Below the pieces are notes generated by a model that saw only the letters and a list, made by a program, of their open reading frames with translations, searched no databases and was not told where the DNA came from. A stretch of DNA of 15,077 bases from Rhodobacteraceae bacterium UBA6273 (GTDB lineage Bacteria > Pseudomonadota > Alphaproteobacteria > Rhodobacterales > Rhodobacteraceae): assembly GCA_002440625.1 (NCBI GenBank), contig DJUV01000300.1:1-15077 (forward strand), in the 5' to 3' direction. A program made the position numbers and the translations under genes. Within the stretch, counting starts at the first letter, position 1; each line of letters starts with the position of its first letter. This document shows positions 1 through 7,137 of the stretch, one piece after another.

Positions 1-62
1 GGCTTCGGCCAGGTCTTGCCGACCCGGATCTTGGAATTCTTCGGAAGCGAAAACTGAACCAT
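1..62 (-). CDS. sdhB: Succinate dehydrogenase iron-sulfur subunit, N-terminal fragment (runs off window)
   Basis: Only the first 20 codons lie in the window; the gene continues past base 1. The visible peptide begins MVQFSLPKNSKIRVGKTWPK, which I recognise as the usual start of alphaproteobacterial SdhB. SdhB carries the 2Fe-2S, 4Fe-4S and 3Fe-4S clusters that pass electrons from the SdhA flavin to ubiquinone. The cluster-binding cysteines are outside the window and cannot be checked. The start codon is preceded by a GAGGGAC ribosome-binding stretch and lies 9 bp after the stop of the upstream methyltransferase gene, so it is the distal gene of the sdh operon. The call rests on a short peptide plus operon position. 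Confidence 0.88.
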   Translation of the reverse strand, partial: MVQFSLPKNSKIRVGKTWPK

Positions 63-71
63 GTCCGTCCC

Positions 72-890
72 TCAGGCTTTGGCTTTGCGCAGGGTTTCGA
101 TGAAGCGGCTGCTGCTGTGGACATCGAAGGCCGCAAAGTAGCGGTCCGTCCCGAAATCCTGCAGCCGGATGTCGCGCATCTCTGCGACGAAGCGATCATA
201 AAGGCCCGAAAGGACCGTATTGGCCGGGTCGAGGCCCTCGATCACGACGAGGCCGCTGCGCCAGGCATCAAGCACCGTGACCTTGAGGTCGGGGCGATGC
301 TGCAAGAGCCACCAGACCACCTTCCAGACGTCGCCGGTCCAGGGCTTGCCGGTGGCGATCACCGCGTCGTCGCGGGTTTCGGCGGCATGGGTGAACGGCA
401 GGCAGTCGTGAAGCGCGACAGCGGAGCCGGCCGTGGCAACCCGCTCGTAGTTGATGAAGTCGCGCATCAGGAACTCGCTGAGGTGCATGCCGTCGAGAAA
501 ACCGAATTGCGGACGGACGCCCTCACGCTCCAGAAAGCCCGAGGCGAAGGCGTCATCGCTGGTCAGCGACAGGAAATGCGCGCGCTTTCCCGGAAGCAGC
601 GGTGGCGACTGGCGATGGAAATCCGGATCAATCGCCACGTAGTTGCCAAGCGCGAGCGCAAGGCTCCTGCCCTCCCGCGTGCCGACTTCCAGATACCAGT
701 CGGGCCGCAGGATGCGGTGAAGCTCGGCCAATACGTCGAGATAATGCGGCCCGTCGTTGACCCGAAACTCTCCGGTGACGGGCGGAATCTCCGGCTCGGA
801 GCCGCCATTGGCGAGGCGCCCGAGGGAGGTGACCTTGCCGATCGGTTTGCGGGCCGTCGTTTTGCCGCGAAGCTTGCTGATCAGGGACAT
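72..890 (-). CDS. Class I SAM-dependent methyltransferase (Methyltransf_24-like) inside the sdh operon
   Basis: The protein has 272 residues and no signal peptide or membrane segment, so it is probably cytosolic. The Rossmann-type SAM-binding core is visible as WYLEVGTREGRS (65-76, motif I), VAIDPDF (85-91), FGFLDGMH (129-136) and ALHDC (159-163), followed by WTGDVWK (184-190). This pattern fits Methyltransf_24-type enzymes, many of which are linked to cell-surface glycan loci. The substrate is unknown. About 200 residues are clearly paralogous to the C-terminal half of the fusion protein at 8955-10850, including the shared WYLE(V/I)GT, TSDD, FLDG(M/L)H, LHDC and WTGDVWK blocks. It lies between a secreted protein gene and sdhB, with 49 bp upstream and 9 bp downstream, so it is probably cotranscribed with sdh. 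A GAAAGGCGG ribosome-binding stretch precedes the chosen ATG. Catalytic activity is inferred only. Confidence 0.85.
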   Translation of the reverse strand: MSLISKLRGKTTARKPIGKVTSLGRLANGGSEPEIPPVTGEFRVNDGPHYLDVLAELHRILRPDWYLEVGTREGRSLALALGNYVAIDPDFHRQSPPLLPGKRAHFLSLTSDDAFASGFLEREGVRPQFGFLDGMHLSEFLMRDFINYERVATAGSAVALHDCLPFTHAAETRDDAVIATGKPWTGDVWKVVWWLLQHRPDLKVTVLDAWRSGLVVIEGLDPANTVLSGLYDRFVAEMRDIRLQDFGTDRYFAAFDVHSSSRFIETLRKAKA

Positions 891-939
891 GGGCGAACCG
901 CCTTTCTACGCCGCGCGGGACGGGGGATCATGCCACACA

Positions 940-1539
940 TCAGTCGGGTTCCAGCGATGAGCGGATGGTCGAGCCATCCTGAAGAAACTGCAGCGCCCTT
1001 TGCTGCTGGGCCAGCGTCAGCGAATACCAGAGGTCTTCGTCACCCGGCATCATCGGATAGCCCGAGGGCAGGTTCATCAGGCCGCGCGGCGCCTTCTTGC
1101 GTTTCTTGGTCGGTTTGGTCTGCACCTCACCCGCGTAGCTGGTGCCGCCTTCCATGACCGCGCCGTGATAGCCCGCACCGCCCGAAAGCACCGAGGCGCC
1201 GCGCTGCTTCTTGGTATAGTACGGCGTCGATGCGGCTGATTGCGTGGCAACCCCCTTCGGCGCGGCGCTGCTTTCGGCGACGGGGCGCATCATCCCCGCG
1301 CTTTGGCCGCCAGCGGCTTTGGAGCGGATGCAGGCGTTGACCTGATCAGCCTCTGCCTGGGTGCCCCCCTCAAGCGGCTTTACCACCGGAGCGGTCTCGC
1401 CCGCGGCATAGCCGTAGCCGCCCTTCGCCCCGACCTCCCTCAGACATTGCCTCGCGTAGTCGGTCTTGGCGACCGCGGGTCCGGCGAACGGGGTCATCAG
1501 CATCACCGCAAGGGCGGTCATTCCAGCTAGCCGGCGCAT
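940..1539 (-). CDS. Secreted (periplasmic) protein of unknown function, coupled to sdhA
   Basis: I do not recognise a family for this 199-residue protein. It has a clear signal peptide: MRR, a hydrophobic run to about residue 20, and a likely cleavage site after AVA (residue 24). The mature part has two cysteines (C32, C70) that could form a disulfide. A low-complexity Ala/Gly/Ser-rich middle with a lysine-rich patch (about 142-150) follows, then a more conserved-looking C-terminus rich in Asp, Gln and Leu (about 160-195). Its ATG shares one base with the sdhA stop (TGATG), which implies translational coupling to sdhA. The methyltransferase gene follows 49 bp downstream. A periplasmic protein coupled to a cytoplasmic flavoprotein is odd. 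A role in respiratory-complex assembly or in the envelope is possible, but the sequence does not decide it. Confidence 0.82.
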   Translation of the reverse strand: MRRLAGMTALAVMLMTPFAGPAVAKTDYARQCLREVGAKGGYGYAAGETAPVVKPLEGGTQAEADQVNACIRSKAAGGQSAGMMRPVAESSAAPKGVATQSAASTPYYTKKQRGASVLSGGAGYHGAVMEGGTSYAGEVQTKPTKKRKKAPRGLMNLPSGYPMMPGDEDLWYSLTLAQQQRALQFLQDGSTIRSSLEPD

Positions 1540-3341
1540 CAGTACACCCTCTTTTTCGGCGCGATCTTCTTCAGGTCGATCCCGCCATTCTCCTCTTTCG
1601 TCAAAGGTTCAAGATGCACCGGCCGGTAGGCGAGGCGAACCTTGTCGCCATCGACCCAGGCGAGCGAATGCTTGCGCCAGGTCTTGTCGTCACGGTCGGG
1701 ATAATCCTCATGCGCATGGGCGCCCCGGCTTTCCTTCCGCGCCTCGGCGGCGACGATGGTGGCGAGCGCGTTTGGCATCAGGTTCGCCAGTTCCAGCGTC
1801 TCCATCAGATCGGAGTTCCAGATCAGCGAGCGGTCGGTGACCTTGAGGTCATCCATCTTCGCGGCGACCTTCTCCATCTTCTTCACGCCCTCGGCCAGCG
1901 TCTTGTCGGTGCGGAAGACGGCTGCATCGGCCTGCATCGTCTTTTGCATCTCAAGCCGGAGGTCGGCGGTCGGGACGGCGCCACTCGCATTCCGGAAGTG
2001 ATCGAAACGGTCAAGCGCCTTGTCGATCCCGGCTTTGTCGACCGGGTGGTTGCGGGCCTTCGGATCGACGATCTCGCCAGCGCGGATCGCGGCGGCCCGG
2101 CCAAAGACCACGAGGTCGATGAGCGAGTTCGACCCCAGACGGTTGGCGCCGTGAACGGAGGCGCAACCCGCCTCGCCCACCGCCATCAGGCCGGGGAAGA
2201 TCCGGTCGGGGTTTTCCGGCGTCGGGTTCAGCACCTCGCCCCAGTAGTTGGTCGGGATGCCGCCCATGTTGTAATGCACCGTCGGCAGGATCGGGATCGG
2301 CTCCTTGGTCAGATCGACACCGGCAAAGATGCGCGCCGATTCCGAAATGCCGGGAAGGCGTTCATGCAGCGTCTCCGGCGGAATGTGGCTGAGGTTCAGG
2401 TGCATGTGGTCCTTGTGCTCACCCACGCCACGGCCTTCGCGGATCTCGATGGTGATGCAGCGCGACACCACGTCGCGCGAGGCCAGATCCTTGTAGGTCG
2501 GCGCGTAGCGTTCCATGAACCGCTCGCCCTCGGAGTTGGTCAGATACCCGCCCTCGCCCCGCGCGCCTTCGGTGATAAGGCAGCCCGAGCCATAGATACC
2601 CGTCGGGTGGAACTGGACGAATTCCATGTCCTGAAGCGGCAGCCCCGCCCGCGCCACCATGCCGCCGCCGTCGCCGGTGCAGGTATGGGCACTTGTCGCG
2701 CTGAAATAGGCGCGGCCATAGCCGCCGGTCGCCAGCACCACCATCTTGGCGTTGAAGACATGGATGGTGCCGTCGTCGAGCTTCCAGCAGACGACGCCGG
2801 TGCAGCGGCCATCGGTGATGAGAAGGTCGAGCGCGAAATACTCGATGTAGAACTCGGCATTGTGCCTGAGCGACTGGCCGTAGAGCGTATGGAGGATCGC
2901 ATGGCCAGTGCGGTCGGCGGCAGCACAGGTGCGCTGCACCGGCGGGCCTTCGCCGAATTCGGTGGTGTGGCCGCCAAAGGGGCGCTGGTAGATCTTGCCC
3001 TCTTCGGTGCGGCTGAAGGGGACGCCGTAATGCTCAAGCTCATAGACCGCCTTCGGCGCCTCGCGCGCGAGGTACTCCATGGCATCGGTATCGCCGAGCC
3101 AGTCCGACCCCTTGACGGTATCGTACATGTGCCACTGCCAATGGTCTGGCCCCATGTTCGACAAGCTCGCCGCGATGCCGCCCTGTGCGGCAACGGTATG
3201 CGACCGCGTCGGGAAGACCTTGGTCACGCAGGCCGTCCGCAGCCCCTGTTCGGCCATGCCGAGCGTTGCGCGCAGGCCCGCGCCGCCCGCGCCGACAACC
3301 ACAACGTCATATTCATGCACTTCGTAGGGATAAGCGGTCAT
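1539..3341 (-). CDS. sdhA: Succinate dehydrogenase flavoprotein subunit
   Basis: This is the catalytic subunit of complex II. It oxidises succinate to fumarate at a covalently bound FAD on the cytoplasmic face of the inner membrane. At 600 residues it is full length. The FAD dinucleotide-binding motif GAGGAG is at 17-22, and the covalent FAD histidine is H48 in SHTVAAQGG. The substrate and catalytic residues are all present: H245 (QFHPTG), R289 (SRD), H356 (HYNMGG) and R401 ([10 protein letters not shown]), matching E. coli H242, R286, H354 and R399. A GAGGAA ribosome-binding site precedes the ATG, and the gene begins 10 bp after sdhD. Its stop overlaps the start of the downstream secreted-protein gene by one base. 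The order sdhC-sdhD-sdhA-x-x-sdhB, with two extra genes before sdhB, differs from the compact E. coli operon. Confidence 0.98.
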   Translation of the reverse strand: MTAYPYEVHEYDVVVVGAGGAGLRATLGMAEQGLRTACVTKVFPTRSHTVAAQGGIAASLSNMGPDHWQWHMYDTVKGSDWLGDTDAMEYLAREAPKAVYELEHYGVPFSRTEEGKIYQRPFGGHTTEFGEGPPVQRTCAAADRTGHAILHTLYGQSLRHNAEFYIEYFALDLLITDGRCTGVVCWKLDDGTIHVFNAKMVVLATGGYGRAYFSATSAHTCTGDGGGMVARAGLPLQDMEFVQFHPTGIYGSGCLITEGARGEGGYLTNSEGERFMERYAPTYKDLASRDVVSRCITIEIREGRGVGEHKDHMHLNLSHIPPETLHERLPGISESARIFAGVDLTKEPIPILPTVHYNMGGIPTNYWGEVLNPTPENPDRIFPGLMAVGEAGCASVHGANRLGSNSLIDLVVFGRAAAIRAGEIVDPKARNHPVDKAGIDKALDRFDHFRNASGAVPTADLRLEMQKTMQADAAVFRTDKTLAEGVKKMEKVAAKMDDLKVTDRSLIWNSDLMETLELANLMPNALATIVAAEARKESRGAHAHEDYPDRDDKTWRKHSLAWVDGDKVRLAYRPVHLEPLTKEENGGIDLKKIAPKKRVY

Positions 3342-3351
3342 CGGTCGTTCC

Positions 3352-3723
3352 TCAAAGCGCGAGCCGGATCAGGGCGAAAAGCCCGGTCGCCATCACGGCG
3401 TAGGCCAGAAAGATCGTGCCCATGATCAGCACCTTGCGGGTGAAGCCGTGGGCATAATCCTCGATCATCACCTGCGCGCCGTTCTTGAAATGGGTCATGC
3501 CGACAACCAGTGTCAGCCCCGCCACGATCGCCGGGAAAGGCCGCCCGTAATAGGCGACGACCTCTTCATAGGTGCCGCCAACGATCCGGCCGAAGGTGAA
3601 GATAAACAAGGGCACGAGGATCGCCAGCGCGACAGCGCTGATCTGCATGTGCCAGAAATGCTCCGTCCCGGACTTGGCGGAACCAAGGCCGGTGGCGCGT
3701 TTGCGGTCGGTCAGGTAGCGCAT
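3352..3723 (-). CDS. sdhD: Succinate dehydrogenase membrane anchor subunit (SdhD)
   Basis: SdhD is one of the two integral membrane subunits of complex II; together with SdhC it holds heme b and the ubiquinone site. The 123-residue protein has three hydrophobic segments, at about 26-48, 62-80 and 96-120. The likely heme ligand is H78, followed 11 and 12 residues later by D89 and Y90. This is the same spacing as H71, D82 and Y83 in E. coli SdhD, where the tyrosine contacts ubiquinone. An AAGGGGG ribosome-binding site precedes the start. Gaps of 10 bp separate it from sdhC upstream and sdhA downstream, so the three genes are one transcription unit. Confidence 0.95.
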   Translation of the reverse strand: MRYLTDRKRATGLGSAKSGTEHFWHMQISAVALAILVPLFIFTFGRIVGGTYEEVVAYYGRPFPAIVAGLTLVVGMTHFKNGAQVMIEDYAHGFTRKVLIMGTIFLAYAVMATGLFALIRLAL

Positions 3724-3733
3724 CGCGGCCCCC

Positions 3734-4123
3734 TTAAAGCACGGTCACGGTGAAGAGGGTCAGGATCACCGACCCGAAGATGCAGCCCCAGCCGAGCTTT
3801 TCCGCTGTCGGAATATCAAGGCCACGGCCACTGTCGAAGTAGAGGTGCCTCAGACCGGCGAGGAAGTGATACCAGACCGCCCAGATCGACCCGAGGAAGA
3901 CGAGCTTGCCAAACCAGGACCGGACCACCGCATCGGCAAAGGCGAAATATTCCGGGCTTGTCGCGGCGGCGAGCAGCCACCAGACGATGAGAAGTGCCGC
4001 GACGATCAGCGCATTGCCGGTGATCCGGGTCAGGATCGAGGTCATCGAGGTGAGCTGCGGGCGGTAGTAGGGCCCGATCATGAAGGGTGACAGCGGGCGC
4101 TTGCCCTGGTTCATATCAGCCAT
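3734..4123 (-). CDS. sdhC: Succinate dehydrogenase cytochrome b556 subunit (SdhC)
   Basis: SdhC is the large membrane anchor of complex II and first gene of the sdh operon. The frame is open up to 4210, but I chose the ATG at 4123 (129 residues, starting MADMNQGKRPLSPF). AGGGGA lies 6 bases before it, whereas it directly abuts the ATG at 4129 with no spacing, and the family normally starts MAD-N-GNRPLSP. Three membrane helices are visible, at about 33-54, 66-91 and 108-127. H86, in an H-x3-G-x-R-H pattern, matches the E. coli heme ligand H84. S29 and R33 match the quinone-site S27 and R31. The base position after SIL is threonine where E. coli has H30. The 220-bp region upstream holds paired GTGATCAC palindromes, described separately. 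Confidence 0.95.
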   Translation of the reverse strand: MADMNQGKRPLSPFMIGPYYRPQLTSMTSILTRITGNALIVAALLIVWWLLAAATSPEYFAFADAVVRSWFGKLVFLGSIWAVWYHFLAGLRHLYFDSGRGLDIPTAEKLGWGCIFGSVILTLFTVTVL

Positions 4124-4244
4124 GAACATTCCCCTGACTTCCGCGCCGCCGGCCGTGTTGCCGGGCGGGCGCTTCTGGCTTTTCATGCCCCCAATTCGCG
4201 CCCGTGTCACGCCGCGAATGCCACAAATGCGGCGTTCCGCCGCG

Positions 4245-4258
4245 TGTTAGCGAAAAAC
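4245..4258 (-). promoter_or_regulatory. Degenerate LacI-type operator-like sequence in the sdhC leader
   Basis: TGTTAGCGAAAAAC carries one good half (TGTTA-CG) of the LacI-type palindrome seen more completely at 7847-7860; the other half is degraded. It lies just downstream of the GTGATCAC pair relative to sdhC. A chance match is quite possible. Confidence 0.2.
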
Positions 4259-4267
4259 TTCTCATTT

Positions 4268-4296
4268 GTGATCACGATTTTTTCCGCTGTGATCAC
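4268..4296 (-). promoter_or_regulatory. Paired GTGATCAC palindromes upstream of sdhC
   Basis: Two perfect GTGATCAC palindromes lie at 4268-4275 and 4289-4296, exactly 21 bp apart, or about two helical turns. The 13-bp spacer includes six As when read in the sdhC direction. The gene-proximal box extends to CGTGATCACAAAT, and its edge is 144 bp before the sdhC start. The same layout recurs upstream of sucC at 10866-10894. The box looks like a dimer-binding operator. TGTGA/TCACA half-sites resemble CRP half-sites, but here they abut with no 6-bp gap, so CRP is unlikely. From memory, R. sphaeroides has a TCA-cycle activator called AkgR encoded near sdhB; I cannot confirm its motif. No -35/-10 pair could be assigned with confidence. 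Confidence 0.7.
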
Positions 4297-4346
4297 GGTT
4301 TTTGCTGCAACCGCATCCAGGCGACCGGGCGGAAGGCGACTCGCCC

Positions 4347-5375
4347 TCAGACCGGCATCAGCGCCCAGTAGTCGAGGTCAAGCAGCACCTCCGGCAGATA
4401 CTTCCCGTCCTCGCCCTTCAGCGCGAACTCTCCCGCGCCATGCTTGACCGCGACCAGCCTGAGCCGGATGGCGCCGACACCCGGTGCCTTAGTTTCGGCC
4501 TTATCAAGGACCTCCGACCAGGCCCGCACCGTATCGCCGGCAAAGCAGGGATTGGCATGGGCGCCGGCATTCAGCGCGACGATCATCTGCGCATTGGCGA
4601 GCCCGTTGAAGCTGAGCGCGCGGGCGAGCGAGATCACATGACCACCGTAGATCAGCCGCCGCCCGTCCTCGCGGTTCGTCGCGTCGAAATGCACCTTGGC
4701 GGTGTTCTGCCACAGCCGCGTGGCCAGCATATGCTCGGCCTCTTCGACGGTGACACCATCGACATGGTCGATCTTTTCGCCCAAGGCATAGTCGCCCCAT
4801 CGGTGCGGCTCTCCGGCGAGGGTGAAATCGTATTTGGAGAAATCCAACCCTTCCGGCACCACAAAGTCGCCCGCGGTCAGGGATTTCTTCAGTTCCGGAA
4901 CAATTGCCTCTGGCGCAGGCGTGGCGCGGTTCTTCCGCACCATGACCCAGCGGACGTATTCCAGCACCGCCGCGCCCCGCTGGTTCAACCCGCGCGTCCG
5001 CACATAGACGACGCCCGACTTGCCGTTGGAGTTTTCCTTCAGGCCGATCACCTCGGATTCCGAACGGAGCGTATCCCCCGGCCAGACTGGCCTCAGCCAG
5101 CGGCCCTCGGCATAGCCGAGATTGGCGATGGCGTTCAAAGAGATATCCGGCACCGTTTTTCCGAACACCGTATGGAAGGCGATGAGATCATCCATTGGCG
5201 CGGCAGGCAGCCCCGAGGCGCGGGCGAATTCGTCCGAGGAATAAAGCGCGTGTCGGGCCGGATAAAGCGCATGGTAAAGCGCCCGCTCCCCGCCTGAGAC
5301 GGTGCGCGGCACGGCATGGGCGATCACTTCGCCCAGCCGGTAGTCCTCGAAGAAACGGCCCGGATTGGTCTTCAT
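4347..5375 (-). CDS. mch: Mesaconyl-CoA hydratase (ethylmalonyl-CoA pathway), MaoC-like double hot-dog
   Basis: This MaoC-family hydratase reversibly converts mesaconyl-CoA to beta-methylmalyl-CoA in the ethylmalonyl-CoA pathway, a glyoxylate-bypass substitute used for acetate growth. The 342 residues form two hot-dog domains (about 8-150 and 190-342). Each holds the same substrate-loop signature, PVWPGDT at 97-103 and NPCFAGDT at 275-282, so the internal duplication is visible. A likely hydratase segment is HFDATNREDG (229-238) followed by GGHVIS. I chose the ATG at 5375 rather than 5390: AAGGA lies just before it, it begins MKTNPGRFFEDY as in R. sphaeroides Mch (from memory, about 343 residues), and it avoids overlapping the upstream gene. 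It is the last gene of the unit mcl2-NnrU-mch. It lies next to sdhC, and its product feeds intermediates to the TCA cycle. Confidence 0.88.
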   Translation of the reverse strand: MKTNPGRFFEDYRLGEVIAHAVPRTVSGGERALYHALYPARHALYSSDEFARASGLPAAPMDDLIAFHTVFGKTVPDISLNAIANLGYAEGRWLRPVWPGDTLRSESEVIGLKENSNGKSGVVYVRTRGLNQRGAAVLEYVRWVMVRKNRATPAPEAIVPELKKSLTAGDFVVPEGLDFSKYDFTLAGEPHRWGDYALGEKIDHVDGVTVEEAEHMLATRLWQNTAKVHFDATNREDGRRLIYGGHVISLARALSFNGLANAQMIVALNAGAHANPCFAGDTVRAWSEVLDKAETKAPGVGAIRLRLVAVKHGAGEFALKGEDGKYLPEVLLDLDYWALMPV

Positions 5376-5382
5376 TCTGTCC

Positions 5383-5940
5383 TTATCCATAGGTCCCGAG
5401 GAAGGGGCTGTAACCGAGCCAGGTGTGGATGCCCGCGATCACCGCGTAGACGACCAGAGTGATCGCCAGATTGATGGCATCGCCCCTGAGCGGCCCCGGC
5501 GCAGGCCGCGTCCAGCCCTCCCGCGCGTTGATCAGCGCCATCGACACCAGCGCCCAGACCCCGAGCCAGCCGAAGAGCACGATCGAGGCCATGTCGCCGT
5601 TGACCAGAAGGTGCGCGATAGCCCAGACCACGACGCCCGCCAGCATCGGGTGGCGCAGCATCGACTTCACCCGGCCCTTGCTGTGCGGCACGCCGACAAG
5701 GAAGACCGCGATCAGCATCAGAAGGTTGTTCAGATGCCCCATGCCCGGCAGCGGCGTGTAGACCGGGTCGATATCGGCGCGGCGGTAGCCGATCACCATC
5801 AGGATCACGGCGGCGAGCGACAGGACCGTCACCAGCATCTTTCCCGGCCCGGCGCCAAGGGCTGCCCGCGCCCCCGGCGCGACCCGCTTGAAGAGATGCG
5901 ATAAGGTCCAGAGGATCAGGCCCAGGATCAGGATCGGCAT
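5383..5940 (-). CDS. NnrU-family integral membrane protein
   Basis: The 185-residue protein has about six hydrophobic helices (1-20, 35-52, 69-84, 97-115, 119-136, 157-176). It carries the NnrU-family signature RHPML followed by VVWAIAHLLVNGD (about 96-116), plus conserved-looking histidines H15, H110 and H172. NnrU was first linked to nitric-oxide metabolism in Rhodobacter, and related proteins are found in heme and carotenoid contexts; no reaction can be assigned here. A GGGAG ribosome-binding site lies 8 bases before the ATG. The gene sits 39 bp after mcl2, and its stop is 7 bp before the mch start, so it is probably cotranscribed with these two ethylmalonyl-CoA pathway genes. A direct pathway role is not implied by its sequence. 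Confidence 0.85.
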   Translation of the reverse strand: MPILILGLILWTLSHLFKRVAPGARAALGAGPGKMLVTVLSLAAVILMVIGYRRADIDPVYTPLPGMGHLNNLLMLIAVFLVGVPHSKGRVKSMLRHPMLAGVVVWAIAHLLVNGDMASIVLFGWLGVWALVSMALINAREGWTRPAPGPLRGDAINLAITLVVYAVIAGIHTWLGYSPFLGTYG

Positions 5941-5979
5941 GTCGGAACTCCCATTCGCGATTTCGCGCGCGATCTTGGC

Positions 5980-6837
5980 TTATTTTGCCAAGGCCGCAAT
6001 AGCTTCCGCGCGGGCGATGGTCCGGCGTGCCGTCGCGACATGCAGGTTTTCGACGATCTTGCCGTCGACGACGGCCACGCCCTGCCCTGCTGCCTCGGCC
6101 TCCTCGAAGGCAGAGATCTGGCGCATCGCAAGGTCGATCTCGGCCCCTGAGGGGGCGAAAGCGGCATTGGCGATCTCAAGCTGGGCCGGATGGATCAGTG
6201 TCTTGCCGTCAAAGCCCATGTCGCGACCCTGCTCGCATTCGGCCCTTAGCCCCACCTCGTCCTTGAAGGCGTTGTAGACGCCGTCGATGATGATCCTTCC
6301 ATGCGCCTTGGCTGCCAGAAGGCAGAGGCCAAGCCCGGCCAACAGAGGCTCGCGGTCGGGGCGGAAGCGGGTGCCCAAGTCCTTGGCAAGGTCATTGGTG
6401 CCCATCACCATGCCCGAAAGGCGCGGATGCGCCGCAATCGACGCGGCGTTCAACATGCCAAGCGGTGTCTCCATCATCGCCCAAAGCGGCTGCTTCGGCG
6501 CCAGCGCGGCCACCTTGTCGAGATCGGCAGCAGACCCGACCTTGGGGATCAGTAGCGCGTCGATCTTCGCCCCGGCGAAGGCCGCGACATCATCCCGGCC
6601 CCATTCCGTATCAAGTCCGTTGACCCGCACGATCCGCGCCCGATTGCCATAGTCGTGGCTTTCCAGAACCCGCGCCAGAAGCGCCCGTGCCGCCGGCTTT
6701 TCCTCGGCCGCCACCGCATCCTCAAGGTCGAAGATGATCGCATCCGCCGGCAGTTCGCGCGCCTTCTCCAGCGCCCGTTCCTTCGAGCCGGGGATGTAGA
6801 GGACAGAGCGGAAAGGGCGCAGGCGGTCATCTGCCAT
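5980..6837 (-). CDS. mcl2: (3S)-malyl-CoA thioesterase, CitE/HpcH family
   Basis: The 285-residue protein belongs to the CitE-like TIM-barrel family. Motifs in order are SVLYIPGS (11-18), IIFDLEDAV (34-42), the CoA/substrate arginine in VRVNG (R71), the Mg-binding glutamate in METPLG (E123) and Mg-binding aspartate D149 in GTNDLAKD. IDGVYNAFKD (184-193) and GKTLIHPAQ (211-219) follow. In R. sphaeroides the paralogue Mcl2, a (3S)-malyl-CoA thioesterase that hydrolyses malyl-CoA to malate and CoA, lies in this neighbourhood beside mch. The lyase Mcl1 and citrate lyase beta share the fold, so the assignment rests on length and context as well as motifs. GAGGAAAA lies before the ATG. It is probably the first gene of a three-gene unit whose products direct acetyl-CoA-derived C4 units into the TCA cycle. 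Confidence 0.82.
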   Translation of the reverse strand: MADDRLRPFRSVLYIPGSKERALEKARELPADAIIFDLEDAVAAEEKPAARALLARVLESHDYGNRARIVRVNGLDTEWGRDDVAAFAGAKIDALLIPKVGSAADLDKVAALAPKQPLWAMMETPLGMLNAASIAAHPRLSGMVMGTNDLAKDLGTRFRPDREPLLAGLGLCLLAAKAHGRIIIDGVYNAFKDEVGLRAECEQGRDMGFDGKTLIHPAQLEIANAAFAPSGAEIDLAMRQISAFEEAEAAGQGVAVVDGKIVENLHVATARRTIARAEAIAALAK

Positions 6838-6911
6838 CGGATTTTCCTCGCAAGATTATTTCGCCAGTGACCACATATCCGGCATATTCGGCAAGCCCCA
6901 TTTTTCCGCAA

Positions 6912-6931
6912 CGCAGCGACAAATTGCTGCG
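6912..6931. promoter_or_regulatory. Inverted repeat upstream of mcl2
   Basis: CGCAGC and GCTGCG form perfect 6-bp arms around an 8-bp AT-rich centre, 75 bp before the mcl2 start on the minus strand. The same gap also carries the perfect palindrome GAAGCGCTTC at 6954-6963, which has the central CG typical of LacI-family operators. Both lie between mcl2 and the small plus-strand ORF. No promoter elements could be fixed. Role inferred only. Confidence 0.3.
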
Positions 6932-6996
6932 CACGCCACATGCAAGGTTTGTTGAAGCGCTTCCGGCAGGGTCGCCCCGACCTTTGAGGAGGCCCC

Positions 6997-7137
6997 ATGC
7001 AACGCGATCTCTTCGGACTTTCCCTCGGCTTCGTGGCCCTGATTCTCCTCACCGCCCATGGCGGGCGGGATAACCTCAGCTTCCCGTCGCCGCTTCCCAC
7101 AGCAAGCGCAGCGACACCGCCAGAAGCGCCCAGGTGA
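6997..7137 (+). CDS. Small ORF with strong ribosome-binding site; possible remnant of a secreted-protein gene
   Basis: This is a 46-codon frame starting MQRDLFGLSLGFVALILLTA, an N-terminus that looks like a signal peptide or single membrane helix. GAGGAGG (6986-6992) lies 4 bases before the ATG, the best Shine-Dalgarno in the window. After about residue 23 the frame runs antisense into the 3' end of the exporter gene (which ends at 7076) and becomes a Pro/Ala-rich tail that looks non-native. It may be a genuine short secreted peptide, or the surviving 5' end of a longer gene cut off when the convergent gene came to lie against it. I know of no named family for it. Coding status is uncertain. 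Confidence 0.4.
   Translation: MQRDLFGLSLGFVALILLTAHGGRDNLSFPSPLPTASAATPPEAPR

Noticed and set aside
1614..3425. 603-codon open frame on the plus strand opposite sdhA
   Set aside because: It is an antisense shadow of the high-GC sdhA codons; its peptide is rich in Arg, Ala and His with no family signature, and sdhA is unmistakable.
4124..4210. Longer sdhC start giving 158 residues
   Set aside because: The extra N-terminus is not family-like, and a well-spaced AGGGGA favours the ATG at 4123.
5980..6837. Citrate lyase beta subunit (citE)
   Set aside because: No citD, citF or citC is nearby and the neighbour is mesaconyl-CoA hydratase, so the malyl-CoA thioesterase role fits better.
7052..7064. 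CCGCC-CAT-GGCGG as terminator of the exporter gene
   Set aside because: The loop is only three bases and no U-tract follows in the direction of transcription.
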